DNA from: Cucumis sativus
Lineage: Eukaryota > Streptophyta > Magnoliopsida > Cucurbitales > Cucurbitaceae
Length of the DNA stretch: 64,000 nt
Direction: 5' to 3'
Assembly (NCBI RefSeq): GCF_000004075.3
Contig: NC_026655.2
Location: forward strand, 10,584,723-10,648,722
The notes beneath the pieces were generated by a model. The model saw only the letters and a list, made by a program, of their open reading frames with translations, made no database searches and was not told the origin of the DNA. The translations under genes were made by a program, and so were the position numbers. Positions 48,987 to 61,142 of this stretch are shown piece by piece. Position 1 is the stretch's first letter; every line of letters starts with the position of its first letter.

Positions 48987-49757
48987 ATGGCTGCCTGTGG
49001 AAGCCTGCAACACATTTTTGAAAACCCATTACCCGAAAATTCAACTCTCTTTGAACACCTCTCATCATGGAACCAGATAATGCCCTTGAAGCCGACCGAA
49101 CCATCGTCATTTACAGAGATCTTTGGAGAGCTTCATTTCAAAGAGAGTTTCGTTCCCCATTCTTTTTCATCATTGTCGTCTTTGACAGAATCATCGAACT
49201 CTCCATCCGCTGTTGATGACATATGGAAAGAACCATCGTCAAATGGTGAACGTGAACCATCCAGCTTCCATAGGAAAAGCAATAGCTTCTCGTCGACCAA
49301 TTCCGAAAGCTTGCAACTTTGCACAGAAGGGCTTGGATATGAAAGCTTAGATGATGTTGAGGATTTGAAAGGGGTGATGGATGAAAAGGAATGGCAGGAG
49401 GATGAAGAGGAAAGGACCTTAAAAAAACAGATTAATTATCCAAATTTGAAGCCTGGAATGATTAACAGGACAAAATTAGCAAATATGGAAGATTTTCCTC
49501 CACCAATTTCTTGTATGGGAAAGAGTGGAAAGCCTTGGGTAGGTTTCAAATCTTATAGGTATGGTGGAAGGTTTATATTGAAGGAAGTGAGAGTTCCCAC
49601 CCACGAATTTCTACATGCTTCCAGAGAAAATGGACGTTTGAAACTGCATATTCTTGTACCAAATGAGCAGACCAGAGAAGGTGAGGATGAGGCCGACGAC
49701 AACAACAAGAACTGTGAAAATACTATTGGGAAATGTAAGGTTGAAACTAGGCCATGA
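48987..49757 (+). CDS. FANTASTIC FOUR (FAF)-domain protein, FAF-like, single exon
   Basis: 256 residues, intronless. N-terminal MAACGSLQHIFENPLPENST is followed by a Ser-rich region, an acidic linker with EGLGYESLDDVEDLKG (115-129), and the FAF domain at 169-222: FPPPISCMGKSGKPWVGFKS, YRYGGRFILKEVRVPTHEFL and RLKLHIL. The tail is acidic and Asn-rich. FAF proteins are plant-specific; the founding members modulate shoot-meristem size through WUSCHEL-related control, while FAF-like members are less studied and some are predicted plastidial. A CT-rich leader with TATATATC near 48944 sits just upstream. Minus-strand frames over this gene are shadows. Confidence 0.92.
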   Translation: MAACGSLQHIFENPLPENSTLFEHLSSWNQIMPLKPTEPSSFTEIFGELHFKESFVPHSFSSLSSLTESSNSPSAVDDIWKEPSSNGEREPSSFHRKSNSFSSTNSESLQLCTEGLGYESLDDVEDLKGVMDEKEWQEDEEERTLKKQINYPNLKPGMINRTKLANMEDFPPPISCMGKSGKPWVGFKSYRYGGRFILKEVRVPTHEFLHASRENGRLKLHILVPNEQTREGEDEADDNNKNCENTIGKCKVETRP

Positions 49758-50933
49758 TGAAATAAGAGGCAATCACTTTCTTAGGTAGAATATTTCAAGA
49801 TTAGACTTGTCAACTTCTCTTCTATAAAATGATGAATATTGTCGTTTGAACCTTCTTTTTCCTACCAGGTTATTGATTGATTGCCTTGTTCCCTAGGAAT
49901 TATCATGTGCCCAATTCGATTCACTCTAACTTTGATGTTCTCTGTTTCATATTTTACCAAACACCATCTGGAATTCTGGACTAATAAGTAATACCAACTG
50001 AATTCCACGGGGCAAAATCATCAGAACTCAATAATTAAGAATGTTGATGATCAATTATGAATTGATCCAAACCTCACAAAATTGGAAGAATTGTAATTCT
50101 CAAGACCATTCTTGATATCTACAACAAATAGAATATGGAAACCTCAGCACTACACAGCAAAATAGTCTCTGAAAAGCTGATGATGTTTTTAGAAAATAGC
50201 AAAGTTGGAAGAATATAATCCCAAACATTATATTTAGGAAGAATGAAGAAGGTTCAAGAAAACAAAGAAACTAATACTCCATATCACAGTAAATTAATTG
50301 AGAAATTTGCACAATAGTTTCTAAAAAACAAGGGTGAAAATTGGGAAGGTATAGAGCTCAAATGTTTTGAACTAGTAGCCAATGAACCTTCAATATGATT
50401 GACAAGCAATGCAACTATCTTTCAAAGTTTATTTCATGACCCGTGTTGATTTTGCCTAGTTTGGAACCCTAGATTGAAATAGAGAGAGCAAAGTAGAATA
50501 GAAGACTCTTCTACGAGAAAATAACACCTAATATATTTGAGAGTTGAGCGTGTGAAGGAAAAATGGGCCCGTGTTGGTTTATATAAACCAACTTGCTTTT
50601 CTTAAGATGAACTGAAAGTATGCAAAGATCACATGAAATCAAAGCCCAAAACTATAGTAATAAAGAAAAAGAGAACTTCTGTAAATATGCGTGCAAATTG
50701 AGAACTGTAAGAATCTCCCAGTGTTTGCAGCAGCAAGAAAATTATGAACTAAATGAAATTAGGAACAGAAATCTTGTAAATATATATATATTTCCACTTT
50801 CAAAGCTAGATTATTGATTTAATAAATACTTCTTTCTGCAGATTTTAGAAGATAAACAAGGGAAAGAAAGTTGTTTATGCCTTGGACTTCACAACTTCAT
50901 AGAATAGAGAACTGACAGGGTTAAGATCGAAGT
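49758..50933. other. Intergenic DNA between the FAF-like and amidase 3' ends
   Basis: Convergent 3' flanks. Nothing recognised beyond AT-rich sequence; 50460-50610 has a retrotransposon-like flavour (GAGAGAGC..TATATAAACCAAC). Confidence 0.4.
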
Positions 50934-53900
50934 TTACAAAATGGGGTTGATGCCATCTAAAGTCAGAAGCACCTTGTATAGCTCTGGTCGGCGATCGCGA
51001 AATACTCCCCAAGCATGTCTCTTGGACTTTATTTTATCCAGATCAAACTCTGCTACCAAAAACATCTTCATCTTTATCATTAGCAGCAGCAACAATTTCT
51101 CCAGTTGGTCCTGTTATTAAATAATTCATATTAATATAGAACCTTCTTTTTGTTTCTCTTCTGAAACCAGAAATGGGGCAACCACCCCACCAAACAAAGT
51201 AACCTCTACTCATGATTGAAGGAGAGAATATTCTTAATTACCAATTGACCCAAAAGCTTAAGCTACCGGATAATGGTAAATTTAATTATATATCACTAAC
51301 ACTTCCCTTCACTTGTATGTAACGAGGGCTTTAAATATGATAAGGACCCAATAAGTGGAAATGAATATTAATTGGGGAGGAGGAAAGAATAGCATTGCAG
51401 ATGCTTGAACCTAGAACATCCTGAAGCAACTTGCTTTGATACCATCTTAAATCATCAATTGACTCAAAAACTTAAGTTGATGGGTGAAGGTAAACTTAAT
51501 TATATATCATAACAAATAATACTTGGAAAGCTCTCTTTTCAAATAAAAGAATCACTGAGAGGATGCTAATGCTAAACCAGCAATGAAATGAACTGTTATG
51601 TTCTCCACTCTTAACACCTTCTCACAAATCCAATTGTATTTAAAAAAGAGAAAAAGCATACTTCAGTCCAAGATGTTTCAACTTTGTAGATGACATATTA
51701 TTTACACAGTACCTGCTATAAAAGAGTTCCCATAAAACGTGATCGTACTTTTTCCATGCTCTGTCTCGATAATCTCTGTTCCAATGCGGTTTGAAGCCAC
51801 TAACGGCACCTGAAGGTTCTTACATTAATGAGTTTTCTTTATCATACAAAATGCATGTGACTGTGTGGTATAATGAAATATAAGTTTTTTTTTTCTTTTG
51901 AGAAACATTTAACAAAATTTCCATTGGTGAGATGAAATTAAAACAAGGCTATAGAAGCCATGTGTTTTATAAGAAAAGCTATTCCAATGTGCAGTAAGAG
52001 ATGTCAGACTATAGTCATAGAAGTAGGGTAAATTTACACCAAGATATAGAAATATGAATAAGATGTTCCATAAACATAGGGAATGCAATTTTTCTGACAA
52101 ACGGTGGTTTCATGCAAAAGAGGCAGAAGGGTTGGTTTGTGTCAAGAACAAGAATCGTGTCCGTTCGAGTAAAATCTTCTTTGCTATTTCAATCAGGCCA
52201 GCACAAGCTCTACTGAAGTTCAAACTATGCTCCATCTGTAAAGAGGCAAGTTTGTTTTTTTATCTTTATCCAACCTCCATAAGAAGGGACTTTCTAGTCT
52301 TTTGCGAGAGTGTCTATCCCCATTTTCAAAACTAACTTCCTAATCTCTAACTGTGCGATTGATGTTCGCTAACTAGGCTGCTTGTTTGGGGCATTCACAA
52401 AATATGATGGCCTCATTGGCTTAAAGGGCTCTAAGAGCAGAAATCATTGACGCTCTGTTCAAGGGCGTTTAATAAGACATACCTAATACCAGTCGTCATG
52501 GAAATGTTGTCTACAGAGGATGACAACAAAGGATTGTTTTAGGGTGCCAAGGTCAAAAGAAAAGTGGTTGTTGGGTGGCTTTGGAGAGTGAAGAAGAGAC
52601 ATTAGTGCTATTTTGGAAGATGGATTTGTAAGAGGGTGTATTATGGCATGTAAACCTAAAATCAAAAAAGGTAAGTTCTCTCTCTCCTTTCTCTCTTCTT
52701 ACCCCATTTCGTTCAGTCTGATCTCTTCAACCCATCTTCTGCGGCGATCCTTTGCTTCACCTCCACCCTCCAACATCATGTACAGCTCTTCTTTGACAAC
52801 CTTCTGACGTTCATTTTTGACACGGCTGAGCTTCTTGACTGTTATACAGTGGAAGTTGTAAGGTTTTTCATTCATACTACTGTGTTTGGATGGAGAATGA
52901 ACTGAATCCACTTAGAAAACCTTGAAGCTCAGATCATCTTGGTTGTTTCAAAGAATCAATTGAAATGATATTCCGACACCTTGGCAGAGATACAGAAGAT
53001 CGCTTCTTTCAGAGATATGGAGAGTTCGACCACAAGAGATTGAAGCTATCTATTGGAGATGTCGAGAGTTCCACATTAGAAAAACCAATGAGACCCACAC
53101 TCCATATAAGATAGATGGGCTACTCCTCTCATTGTCAATTGGTTTTGAGATGGAACCCCACACTATCAAACATGGTATCAGAGCCTATTAAACTCAAATG
53201 GGTATTCGGTCCAAGATAGGTGAACCCAAAGCGGCACCATCTTGAGGGGGCATGTTAGAGATGTCGAGAGTCTGACATTGGAAAAACCAAGGAGACCCAC
53301 GCTCCATATAAGATAGATGGGCTACTTCTTCCATTGTTAATTGGTTTTGAGATGGAATCCCATACTATCAAACACTATCCAAATTCAGTGCCGAGCTGAC
53401 ACCCGTTGGATTCTTTGTTGTGATCTTTGGCCGGCTTCAGGTGCATACTCAACCATTAGGGTTTCCTCAGGGGAAGCCAAAAAAGAGTGATCGTCATTCT
53501 TTTAGATGCTGGAAATTTTCTTTTTGAATTTGGAGGACAAGTATTGGGTCCACAAGAATGATGAAGTTTTGAAGGAAGATTTCAGAAGCTTACGGGTTGT
53601 TTCAAAACTTTTCATGCATATTGATTGGAGGGATATCATTAAATTCTTGGAGGAACATTTTCAAATCAACACCGGCCTCAATCCTCTGTTTGAGCATAAA
53701 GCTTTAATACGCTCATCAAGTGGAAAATTGGAAGACTTGATCAAGAACCGGGGGAAATGGTCGATATGGGCCTTTCTACCTTCTAATCAAAAACTGGAAC
53801 AAATTCAAGCATGGTAGGTCGGAATTTATTAGAGGTTTTGATGGGTGGATCTCCATCAAAAATCTCCATCTTGATTACTGAACAACGAATATCTTCACTG

Positions 53901-56900
53901 CAATCGGAAATTATTTTGGAGGCCTTGAAAATATTTCTTTAGACACTATGAATGTGACCAATTTGTTGGAAGCTAAAATAAAAGTAAGACAGAACCTCAG
54001 TGGCTTGTTGCCGGCAACTATTGAACTGAAGGATGAAGTCCATGGCAATTTCTTTCTTAAATTTGGTGACACTAATGCTATTGAAGAGACTGCAGCCATT
54101 CAGAACACTCTTTTTTATCAGGGATTTTACTAATCCAATTGATTTAGGAAGAATAGATCAAGCATTAAAGGATGAAGGAACAGATTTGAAAGTTCTGAAA
54201 CCGGAATGGGCATTTCTCAATTCACCCCATTCAAAACCAGATTTTGCAAGGAATCCTTTCAATCAGAGTGTGTTCCTCAATTCAGCACAAGCCTGCCTGG
54301 CCGGTGAACCATCCTCATCCTGCCGGAATTCTTCCCCCACTGCATTAAAGTTGAGAAAGTAATTCAAAGGAGGGAAAGCTCTTGCAAAAGTTGAAGAGGC
54401 ACCGATAAGGAGAGAGACTTTTTCGGCTAGGCCATCTGTCATGCCCAATGAAAAATCAGGACACACGCACACGGTTTATATGAAATTAAATGCGGGTGAT
54501 ACTCCACCGAAAGAAGGCCAAATGGCATCCAATTACTTCCCAAACTTTCCATTTTCTCCCAAGAAACAGTAATTGTCCATTGCCCAAGTAGAGCGGTTAA
54601 TTTCTTCCTCAACCGACGCTCCAGTGCCCATCAGAATTCCTCCTGGTAAAATCCCATCCACCTATTCATCTTCAGTCTCTCTCTCCTCCACATCTTTCTC
54701 TTCCTTGGCAAGATCAAAGTCTAAAATTAAAAACAAAAGGTCAAAAAAGAAAAAGATTCCCTCATCTTTTTAAACCGTTCCCAAAACATTGTTAGAAGAA
54801 AGAGATCAAAGGAGGTCACAAGATTAAGATCTTTAAAGGCCAAGTTAACATCAGAACAAAACGCTGATTTGTTGGAGGAAAAATGTGCCCATTCCCATTC
54901 TTCATCTCTCTCTAATAGGTCAGAATCCCAAAACTTCCATTCTTCTTCAATTTACACACTATGTTTTCTCCTTTCCTAACTCTAAGATTAAATTCTTGAG
55001 AGGTATTCTCAACCACACTCTGACTCCTCCACCCAAATCAAACGTCGATAGAGATGTTGACTCTCCTTTTAGTGTGAGTAGTGAGGAAGATGTTCAATTA
55101 GAAAGTTCAGATAAAAAAGAGACTCGGCACTGGAAGGAAACCCCTGGACACTGATCTTAATGCTCTGTTTCCCACCAAGGAAGATTTGATGAATGAAACT
55201 CACGTTTAGAACCATCATCACAGTATCAGCCTTGTGAAATTCCAGCACTCTTGAAATCTATTGTTGGCAAGTGCAATTTGACCTTGGCCTAAGTTTTACA
55301 AGAGGCATTTGTTTAACTACCTTGACAATGGAACAATGAAATTCAGGTTTGGGTGTTTCAATAAAGGCCGATCAAAATAAAAATTAAGATTGAAAGAGAA
55401 GGAGATGTGGATTTTGATCCTAGCTATTCAAAGATAGGCGAATGATTGGCGGCTGATCATGATGGAACTTGGCAGTGAGGAAGTGGGCGGGTACAGGAAG
55501 GAGAGGAGTTGAGGGAGATTTTATAGAGACATTTTTCCTTCCTCGTTGTATGAGAATCCAAGGTATTCATGCTTAAGGTAAGTTTCCATATCCAACAAAA
55601 GCACAAACAGTACGTTTAAAAGCAAAAACTTTACAACAAACAAAATCAATATTCAAGTTGCTCAATGATTGTTCATTAGTAGGCCAAGGGGGGATCCAGA
55701 AACGACAACTCATTCAAGGCCCTCAAACACAGCAGATAACTAAAAAAGAAACTAATTCTTAAGCTAATTTAATGTATACTTAGGTATATTTTCGTCTAGA
55801 AACTTACCACATTAGCACCAGCATGCCCTTGCATTACACGTTTCCAGTGATTGCAAGAATCAAGTCCTTGATCTTGAGGTTCGGAACCAATAGCTGTTGG
55901 ATAAAACAATATCTCCGCACCTTGAAGAACCATTGCTCTTGCTGCCTCGGGAAACCACTGATCCCAGCAAATTGCTGAAGTAAAAGTGATTTTAAACGAT
56001 TAAATTTTCTCAAGTATGACATGCACTTCTTAACTTCTAAAAAACTACATGTTACCTCTAACAGTCAAGTTTCTCTTTTTCAAATTAGACCATAAAGTTC
56101 TTGTTTTAGAAGTACAATCAAGTATAAAAATGGAATTGTCCTCACTAATTAGCACCAACCAGATGAAACATTGATATATTTTATGTTTGAATGTTGAACG
56201 TTGAATAAAAAGAAAAAAGAAAAAAGAAAAAAATAAGCTTAAATCTATAAAATAAAATGCAAAATTTTCTAAGCTCTTTTCATTTCATCGATGAAAAGCC
56301 TTGTTTACATTTGGGCTTAGTACATTTTATTTTAAGATTAATAAAGCAAAAACCCTTATAATTATTTTTTACAAAGATAATTAAACAACCTCAAGGCCTA
56401 GGTTTTTGAGCCTTAGGGCAAGTGTTCTCGTTCTTTTGTGTGTCTTGCGTTTTCAAGGTGAGGCGCCAGACCCTATACACACCTAGGAGGGCTTTCTAAA
56501 ACACAGGTAATAACAAAAGTCAAGATATCTGCCAGTTCAGAATTAGTGCTTCTGTAGTTTGGATGGGTTTTATATGTATTTCTGCCGTTATGTTTTTACT
56601 TTTCAGCCTTGCTTTTATCTACCGTAGGTAGCTTCTGTTGTTATTTTGGTTGTTACTTTGATCTTTTCACGTCCTTAGTATTGTTCTTGTACCAGGTCTT
56701 TTCTTTGTATTTTGGATAAGATGAGGGTGCTATGGGGGTGTCAACCAAGTTGAGATGTTCGGGTGCACCTAGTGATCGTAGCTCTATCTATCTATATATC
56801 TCTCTCTCCCCTTTCTTGGCTTCCCTATTATTCTTATTGTATAGCTCTCTTGTACATTGAGTTTATTAATATTAAAGAAGCTTGTCTCCTTTTCAAAAAA

Positions 56901-59720
56901 AAACAAAAGTCAAGATATCTATTTATCCACTACTCTTATGTCTTAGATTCAAAATCATTCTATTGCAAATTTTCAACTGACATGGTGTCTTCTTTAATTA
57001 GCCTCGTTGGCTTTTAGAAAATTATTGGATGCCAATTGAAAGAAAAGGAGAGTTCCTATGAGCAGATGCATAAAAGATAAAAGATCGGTAGGAACATTAA
57101 ATAGTTCGAGGATATGTCAAAAGAAAGCAAGGGAATGTAGGAAGTGTTAATTTTATCAGAGCTCTCTTTCAAAATTATTAGAATTACAATGTTTATCAAT
57201 GACACCTGGACCATTCCCTTGACTTTCTTGTGTTGATTACTAATCACCTTCATTGTCTTATCTGACAAATGAAAGTTTTGTTTCTTAAAAAAATAAATTA
57301 ATCAATTTATTCATCAATCAACAAACACCATACATTTCCTTATGATTTAACTTTGCTCTAGTAGTGAACAGTACAGACTAGCTATAGTGTCTGAAATGAT
57401 CAAGGACCAAGCCAAGAACTTTTAAAAGAGTAGACAAAGCTATAAAATTATAGATTAGTGAAAGAAGTAAACAAATATCTCACCAACTCCAATTTTCGCA
57501 AACTTTGTCTGAAAAACCTGTTCAAGCATCAAAAAGGCTCACGATGAGCTCCACTTGTTAATTAATTCAATTCATTTACACATAATGTGTAGACTACGAA
57601 GAATAAAGACAAGTACTCACTTTAAACCCAGTGTCACCAGGATTAAAGTAGAACTTCTCCTGGTAGCCTGTAGAAAAATCATGTTAAATATAAAAACAAC
57701 AAGAAGTAAACACACGAATTTTTGTGAACTGAACTTATGCTTTTCTCTACCTGGTCCATCCGGGATATGGGACTTTCTGTAAAGTCCAAGATCTGACCCA
57801 TCAGCATCAATTATGGCTATGGAGTTATAATGGGCATTATTAGCTTCCTCAAAGAAACTAACAGGAATTACCACACCTAACTCTTTTGCAAGTTGTTGCA
57901 TCCTAAACAAAAGGCAGATAGTGAAATAAGTTTGACAGAAAAGTATACATAAGAGATGATGCCATGAATGAATCTTTGTCCTTCTGCTATGAGGTCTAGA
58001 TAAAGTGTAGCCCTATCCTAAATGCCAACATAAAGAGATGGGTCATTGGCCATTTAGCTTTACCTAAGAATTGTAGGATGGCCTTTATAAGGCTTAGCTC
58101 GTTGAATAAAATCCTCCCTTTGTGCCTGGCAGAAGTAGTAACCTTCAAACAGTTCCTGGGGAAATACAGCTAGTTGCTATCAGTTGAGTACGACGAAAAA
58201 GAATCACCTATCTCGTCTGTCAGGATCTTTACAATAGATGAGCAAGAAGACAGCAACATGATAAAACCCAACCAGACACTCTCTGAATTTATGCATCTGC
58301 TGCAGTACCATTTGTTTCAGGCTCTCATATATGTCCTTTTCCTTTAATAACATATTGGCTTTGAATTGTGTTGTTTGATAGGTTCATTGGCTCCTTGCTT
58401 CAATTCTAGGTTGTACAAGTTTAATAGAATGCCTTTGTCTGGAAGCAACTTTTCTGGATGATTTCTTCACAGTTTTTGAGGTCTAGGATGTATTTTCTCA
58501 TAAATATTTCTAATGAAACCGCTTCCAGTTAAATACTGGTCTTTTTATCCTTTTAAAGCATTCAGTCCAAGGTAGAGTGTTACTTTGGCCTCTTGATTTG
58601 AAAAGATCAATTGTGTGTGATGTCTTAAAGGGAGGAAATCCCTATTTCTCATAGCCTCCTTGATTTAAAAATGATGTCAAATTTTTGGACCATTTGTTTA
58701 TTCACTGGTAATTTGCAAAGAGGGCATGCTTCAAGCGGCTTTCCTAGTTTTATTCTTCATCCATTTCTCATACGAGACAGCTTTAATTTTTATGAAATTT
58801 TTTAGCAATGCTCTATAACTAAATTCTAAAATACATAATTAATAAAACAAGCATCAATGCAAAAAACTTAACATTTCAAAGGGAAAAGTTCATAGGTTTA
58901 GTTTCTAATTTGTATACCTGAATTAGTATTATGTTTGCACCCTTTGCATGAGCTGATCTAACTAGCCTGCAAAGAATTAAACGTCCAAGCTGTATCAAAG
59001 ATATACAGAAAAACCAAATCCAAACAATACCCAAAGGTAGCCTTCAGGTGGAAGCACTAACATAAAACATAAAGGGGACATCATTCGAAGGTAGCCTTCA
59101 AGTGGAAGCATTAGCATAGAACAAATGAATGTGTATATATACATGAAAGTTGAATGAATTCTCAAAATCAAGGTTGAAGGTTTAATACCAGGTTGTACTA
59201 AAAAATCTCAGAAAGAAAGAGTATAGAGGAGAAATCTGATAAGCTCACATGTGATTTACCCAGATTCATTGCCAAAGAAAGTGATGCAGAAAAAAAATAA
59301 AAAAAATAAAACCAAATTATAAATACAGAAAATAAATAAATAAATAAAACCAAATTGTAAATACAGAAAGTCCTCTCTGCAATCAAATACAAATTACAAA
59401 CTAATATTCATCAGCCATGATAAGATAATCCTGAAGATAACAAGAAAAAGAACCCATTTATCACAGTCCCTTAAAATTTGAACCAATCACCTTACAGTAA
59501 CAACCAAAAGCAAAGAGAAGCAAAACAAATCAACGCGATGAAAAAGTAAGCAGCGATTGAAGCTTCTTCAAGGAAGTGGAGTAAGCAATAGAAATCCCAA
59601 GTAAAAAAAGCATTGAGAAAAAGAGAAAAACCTTTCGGCGGTGTTAACATTAGTAGAGATTTCGTCCGTACAGGCAAATTGCATGGCTGAAACTGCAACC
59701 GCTTTTCTTGGCGTCGCCAT
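50934..59720 (-). CDS. CPA: N-carbamoylputrescine amidase (nitrilase-like), 9 exons, frameshifted in the last exon
   Basis: Exons 59720-59632, 58966-58918, 58155-58064, 57902-57751, 57667-57621, 57517-57484, 55974-55808, 51809-51713 and 51110-50934, all GT..AG and in phase up to exon 9. The enzyme hydrolyses N-carbamoylputrescine to putrescine, CO2 and NH3, the last step of the agmatine route. The nitrilase triad is present: Glu47 (QELFEGYYF), Lys120 (YRKSHIPDG), Cys157 (ICWDQWFPE). In exon 9, five T (51058-51062 on the plus strand as A5) stand where four keep the family frame, so translation stops at 51045-51043 after 264 residues, five of them aberrant. The remaining exon still reads the normal C-terminus in the other frame (KIKSKRHAWGVFRDRRPELY...INPIL) to TAA at 50934, which would give 300 residues. 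Either a real mutation or a base-calling error. Confidence 0.93.
51058..51062 (-). other. 1-bp homopolymer frameshift in amidase exon 9
   Basis: T5 on the coding strand in GATGTTTTTGGTAGCAG. Conserved protein sequence (DEDV then LVAEFDLDKIKS) is continuous only if one T is removed. The premature TGA is at 51045-51043. Confidence 0.9.
51232..51514 (-). mobile_element. TRIM element in amidase intron 8
   Basis: Two 70-bp terminal repeats, 51232-51301 and 51445-51514, are similar throughout (CAATTGACYCAAAARCTTAAG...TTAATTATATATCAC/T..AACA). On the minus strand a primer-binding site TGGTATCAAAGC (51444-51433) follows one repeat and a purine tract GAAGGGAAG precedes the other. Too short for genes. 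Flanks AATAT and AATAA are an imperfect candidate target-site duplication. Confidence 0.75.
52925..55565 (+). pseudogene. LINE ORF1 relic in amidase intron 7
   Basis: Broken frames encode an ORF1 of plant LINE type (DUF4283-like): YWVHKNDEVLKEDFRSLRVV, the segment up to WSIWAFLP, GWISIKNLHLDY, LEAKIKVRQNLSGLLPATIE and HGNFFLKFGD, then a Ser/Lys-rich tail (IKNKRSKKKK). Multiple stops and shifts. It is interrupted by the TRIM at 53051-53374; removing that and one target repeat rejoins the frame (FDHKRLKLS into KFSAELTPVGFF). Confidence 0.65.
53051..53374 (+). mobile_element. TRIM element with two 122-bp LTRs
   Basis: LTRs 53051-53172 and 53253-53374 are exactly equal in length and highly similar (GAGATGTCGAGAGT...ACTATCAAACA). 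The primer-binding site TGGTATCAGAGC (53173-53184) follows the first LTR and the polypurine tract CTTGAGGGGGCA (53241-53252) precedes the second. A perfect 5-bp target-site duplication CTATC (53046-53050 and 53375-53379) flanks it. Internal region of only 80 bp, no gene. Confidence 0.93.
56531..56901 (+). mobile_element. 5'-truncated LINE 3' end in amidase intron 6
   Basis: 371 bp flanked by a perfect 19-bp target-site duplication AACAAAAGTCAAGATATCT (56512-56530 and 56902-56920). It ends in a poly(A) after TTCTTATTGTATAGCTC..TTGTACATTGAG, typical of a LINE 3' UTR. It includes CATCTCAACTTGGTTGACAC (as reverse complement) and a CT/TATA-rich stretch. No coding part. Confidence 0.85.
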
Positions 59721-60540
59721 GTTGGTTTCTTCGCTGTGTAGGTTGATGAAGAAAGAGTATGAGTCCCTCTTTTTCTATACCAAATCCCAACTTGAAAACA
59801 CTGGATATGAAATCATTTCATCCGTTTGGGTTGAATACAAAAAAAAAAAACAGAATTTAAAATTTGTTTTGATACAATACATTTTAAACAAATTTGCCAT
59901 TTGTTGAATTATAGTTGGAAAACACAAAGAAGAGAAAGAAGATACCGAGACGGAAAATTGGGAGGATTGATATGTCGAGAACAGGAATTTGGTGCATAAG
60001 ACTTATAAGAAAATGAAGAACAGAGAGAAAGATTGACAGACCTTGAGAAGGAGTTTTGCAGATTGGCGCTGGCAGTGGGAGGTTGTAGTAAAGATTCTTT
60101 TTGCTTTTAGTAGTGAAATATTTGAGTGGCCTCATTTTGTTACCTTTGACTACAAACTATATGTGGTTTCATTTTCTTTTTCAAATGAGTTTTGATTCTA
60201 TTTTGGTTTGGAGAGAAAGAATGGATTGGTTAGTTAAAAATCCGATCCCTAATCAAATATTTCTCAGCCAGGTAGATGGGGGTAGGAAATCAAAGAAAGA
60301 ATGGGTTTAAAAATTGAAGACAAATGAGCAGAAGCATAGGCAGTGAGGTTATGGTATGGTTTGATTTATTAGAAACTCTGTAGAACAATTTAAGACTCCC
60401 AATTTTTTATTTTAATCATTAATTTCAGTTAAAAATAATAATTTTGAAGAAAAAAAATTAAGTAAATTTAGGGTGAGGGGTTGAGACTACTCAAATAACT
60501 TTCACCAAAACAGACCCAACTAATTTATTACATTCCATTT
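59721..60540. promoter_or_regulatory. Upstream region of the amidase gene
   Basis: Presumed promoter and leader of the minus-strand amidase. I see no clear TATA box. Frames on both strands here are short and unsupported. Confidence 0.35.
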
Positions 60541-60820
60541 AGGTAGTTGTAATTCATAATCGTTTTGATAATAATAATTAAAGATATAACAACATTTAAA
60601 AAAATTTACAAATATAGCAAAATTATTGTTGATAAACTTGTATTGCCGAGAGGCTCGGATGTGTCTATCCGTGATAGACCTATATTTGTAACATAATCTA
60701 TCAGTGATAAACTTCTATCATTGATAGAATTTGACCAATTTTGTTATATTTGCAATTTTTTTTAAAATGTTGTTATATATTTAATTATTTTGAATCTAAT
60801 TATTAAATTTGCAACTACCT
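60541..60820. mobile_element. MITE with long terminal inverted repeats
   Basis: 280 bp. The left end AGGTAGTTGTAATTCATAAT and the inverse of the right end AGGTAGTTGCAAATTTAATA start a shared arm of about 80 bp. It includes ATAATTAAAGATATAACAAC / ATAATTAAATATATAACAAC and ACAAATATAGCAAAATT / GCAAATATAACAAAATT. The centre holds TCTATCA.TGATAGA palindromes. No target-site duplication could be agreed. Confidence 0.75.
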
Positions 60821-61104
60821 CTTTATTTAATTATTTGAATACTCTTCGGTTGTTCGTTCATTCCTCTTCTTTGTTCGAACTTTTTTTAAAATAGTAAATC
60901 TTGAAACATATGTCAAAAATAGAGTGAATACAAAATTATGGATAAAATAGGTGAAGTCGTGTAGGCCGTCCACGACTTTCATGCAATGAACCTCACATAT
61001 TCTATTTTCTATTTTATTTATATATATATATATATTACATTGGCCCACACTTTCTTATTTTCTCATTATTTATATATACATCTCACACATTCTACTTTTT
61101 CTCG

Positions 61105-61142
<38 letters not shown>

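Noticed and set aside
52483..52911. Three short frames in amidase intron 7
   Set aside because: No domain; adjacent to LINE-derived DNA and probably untranslated remains.
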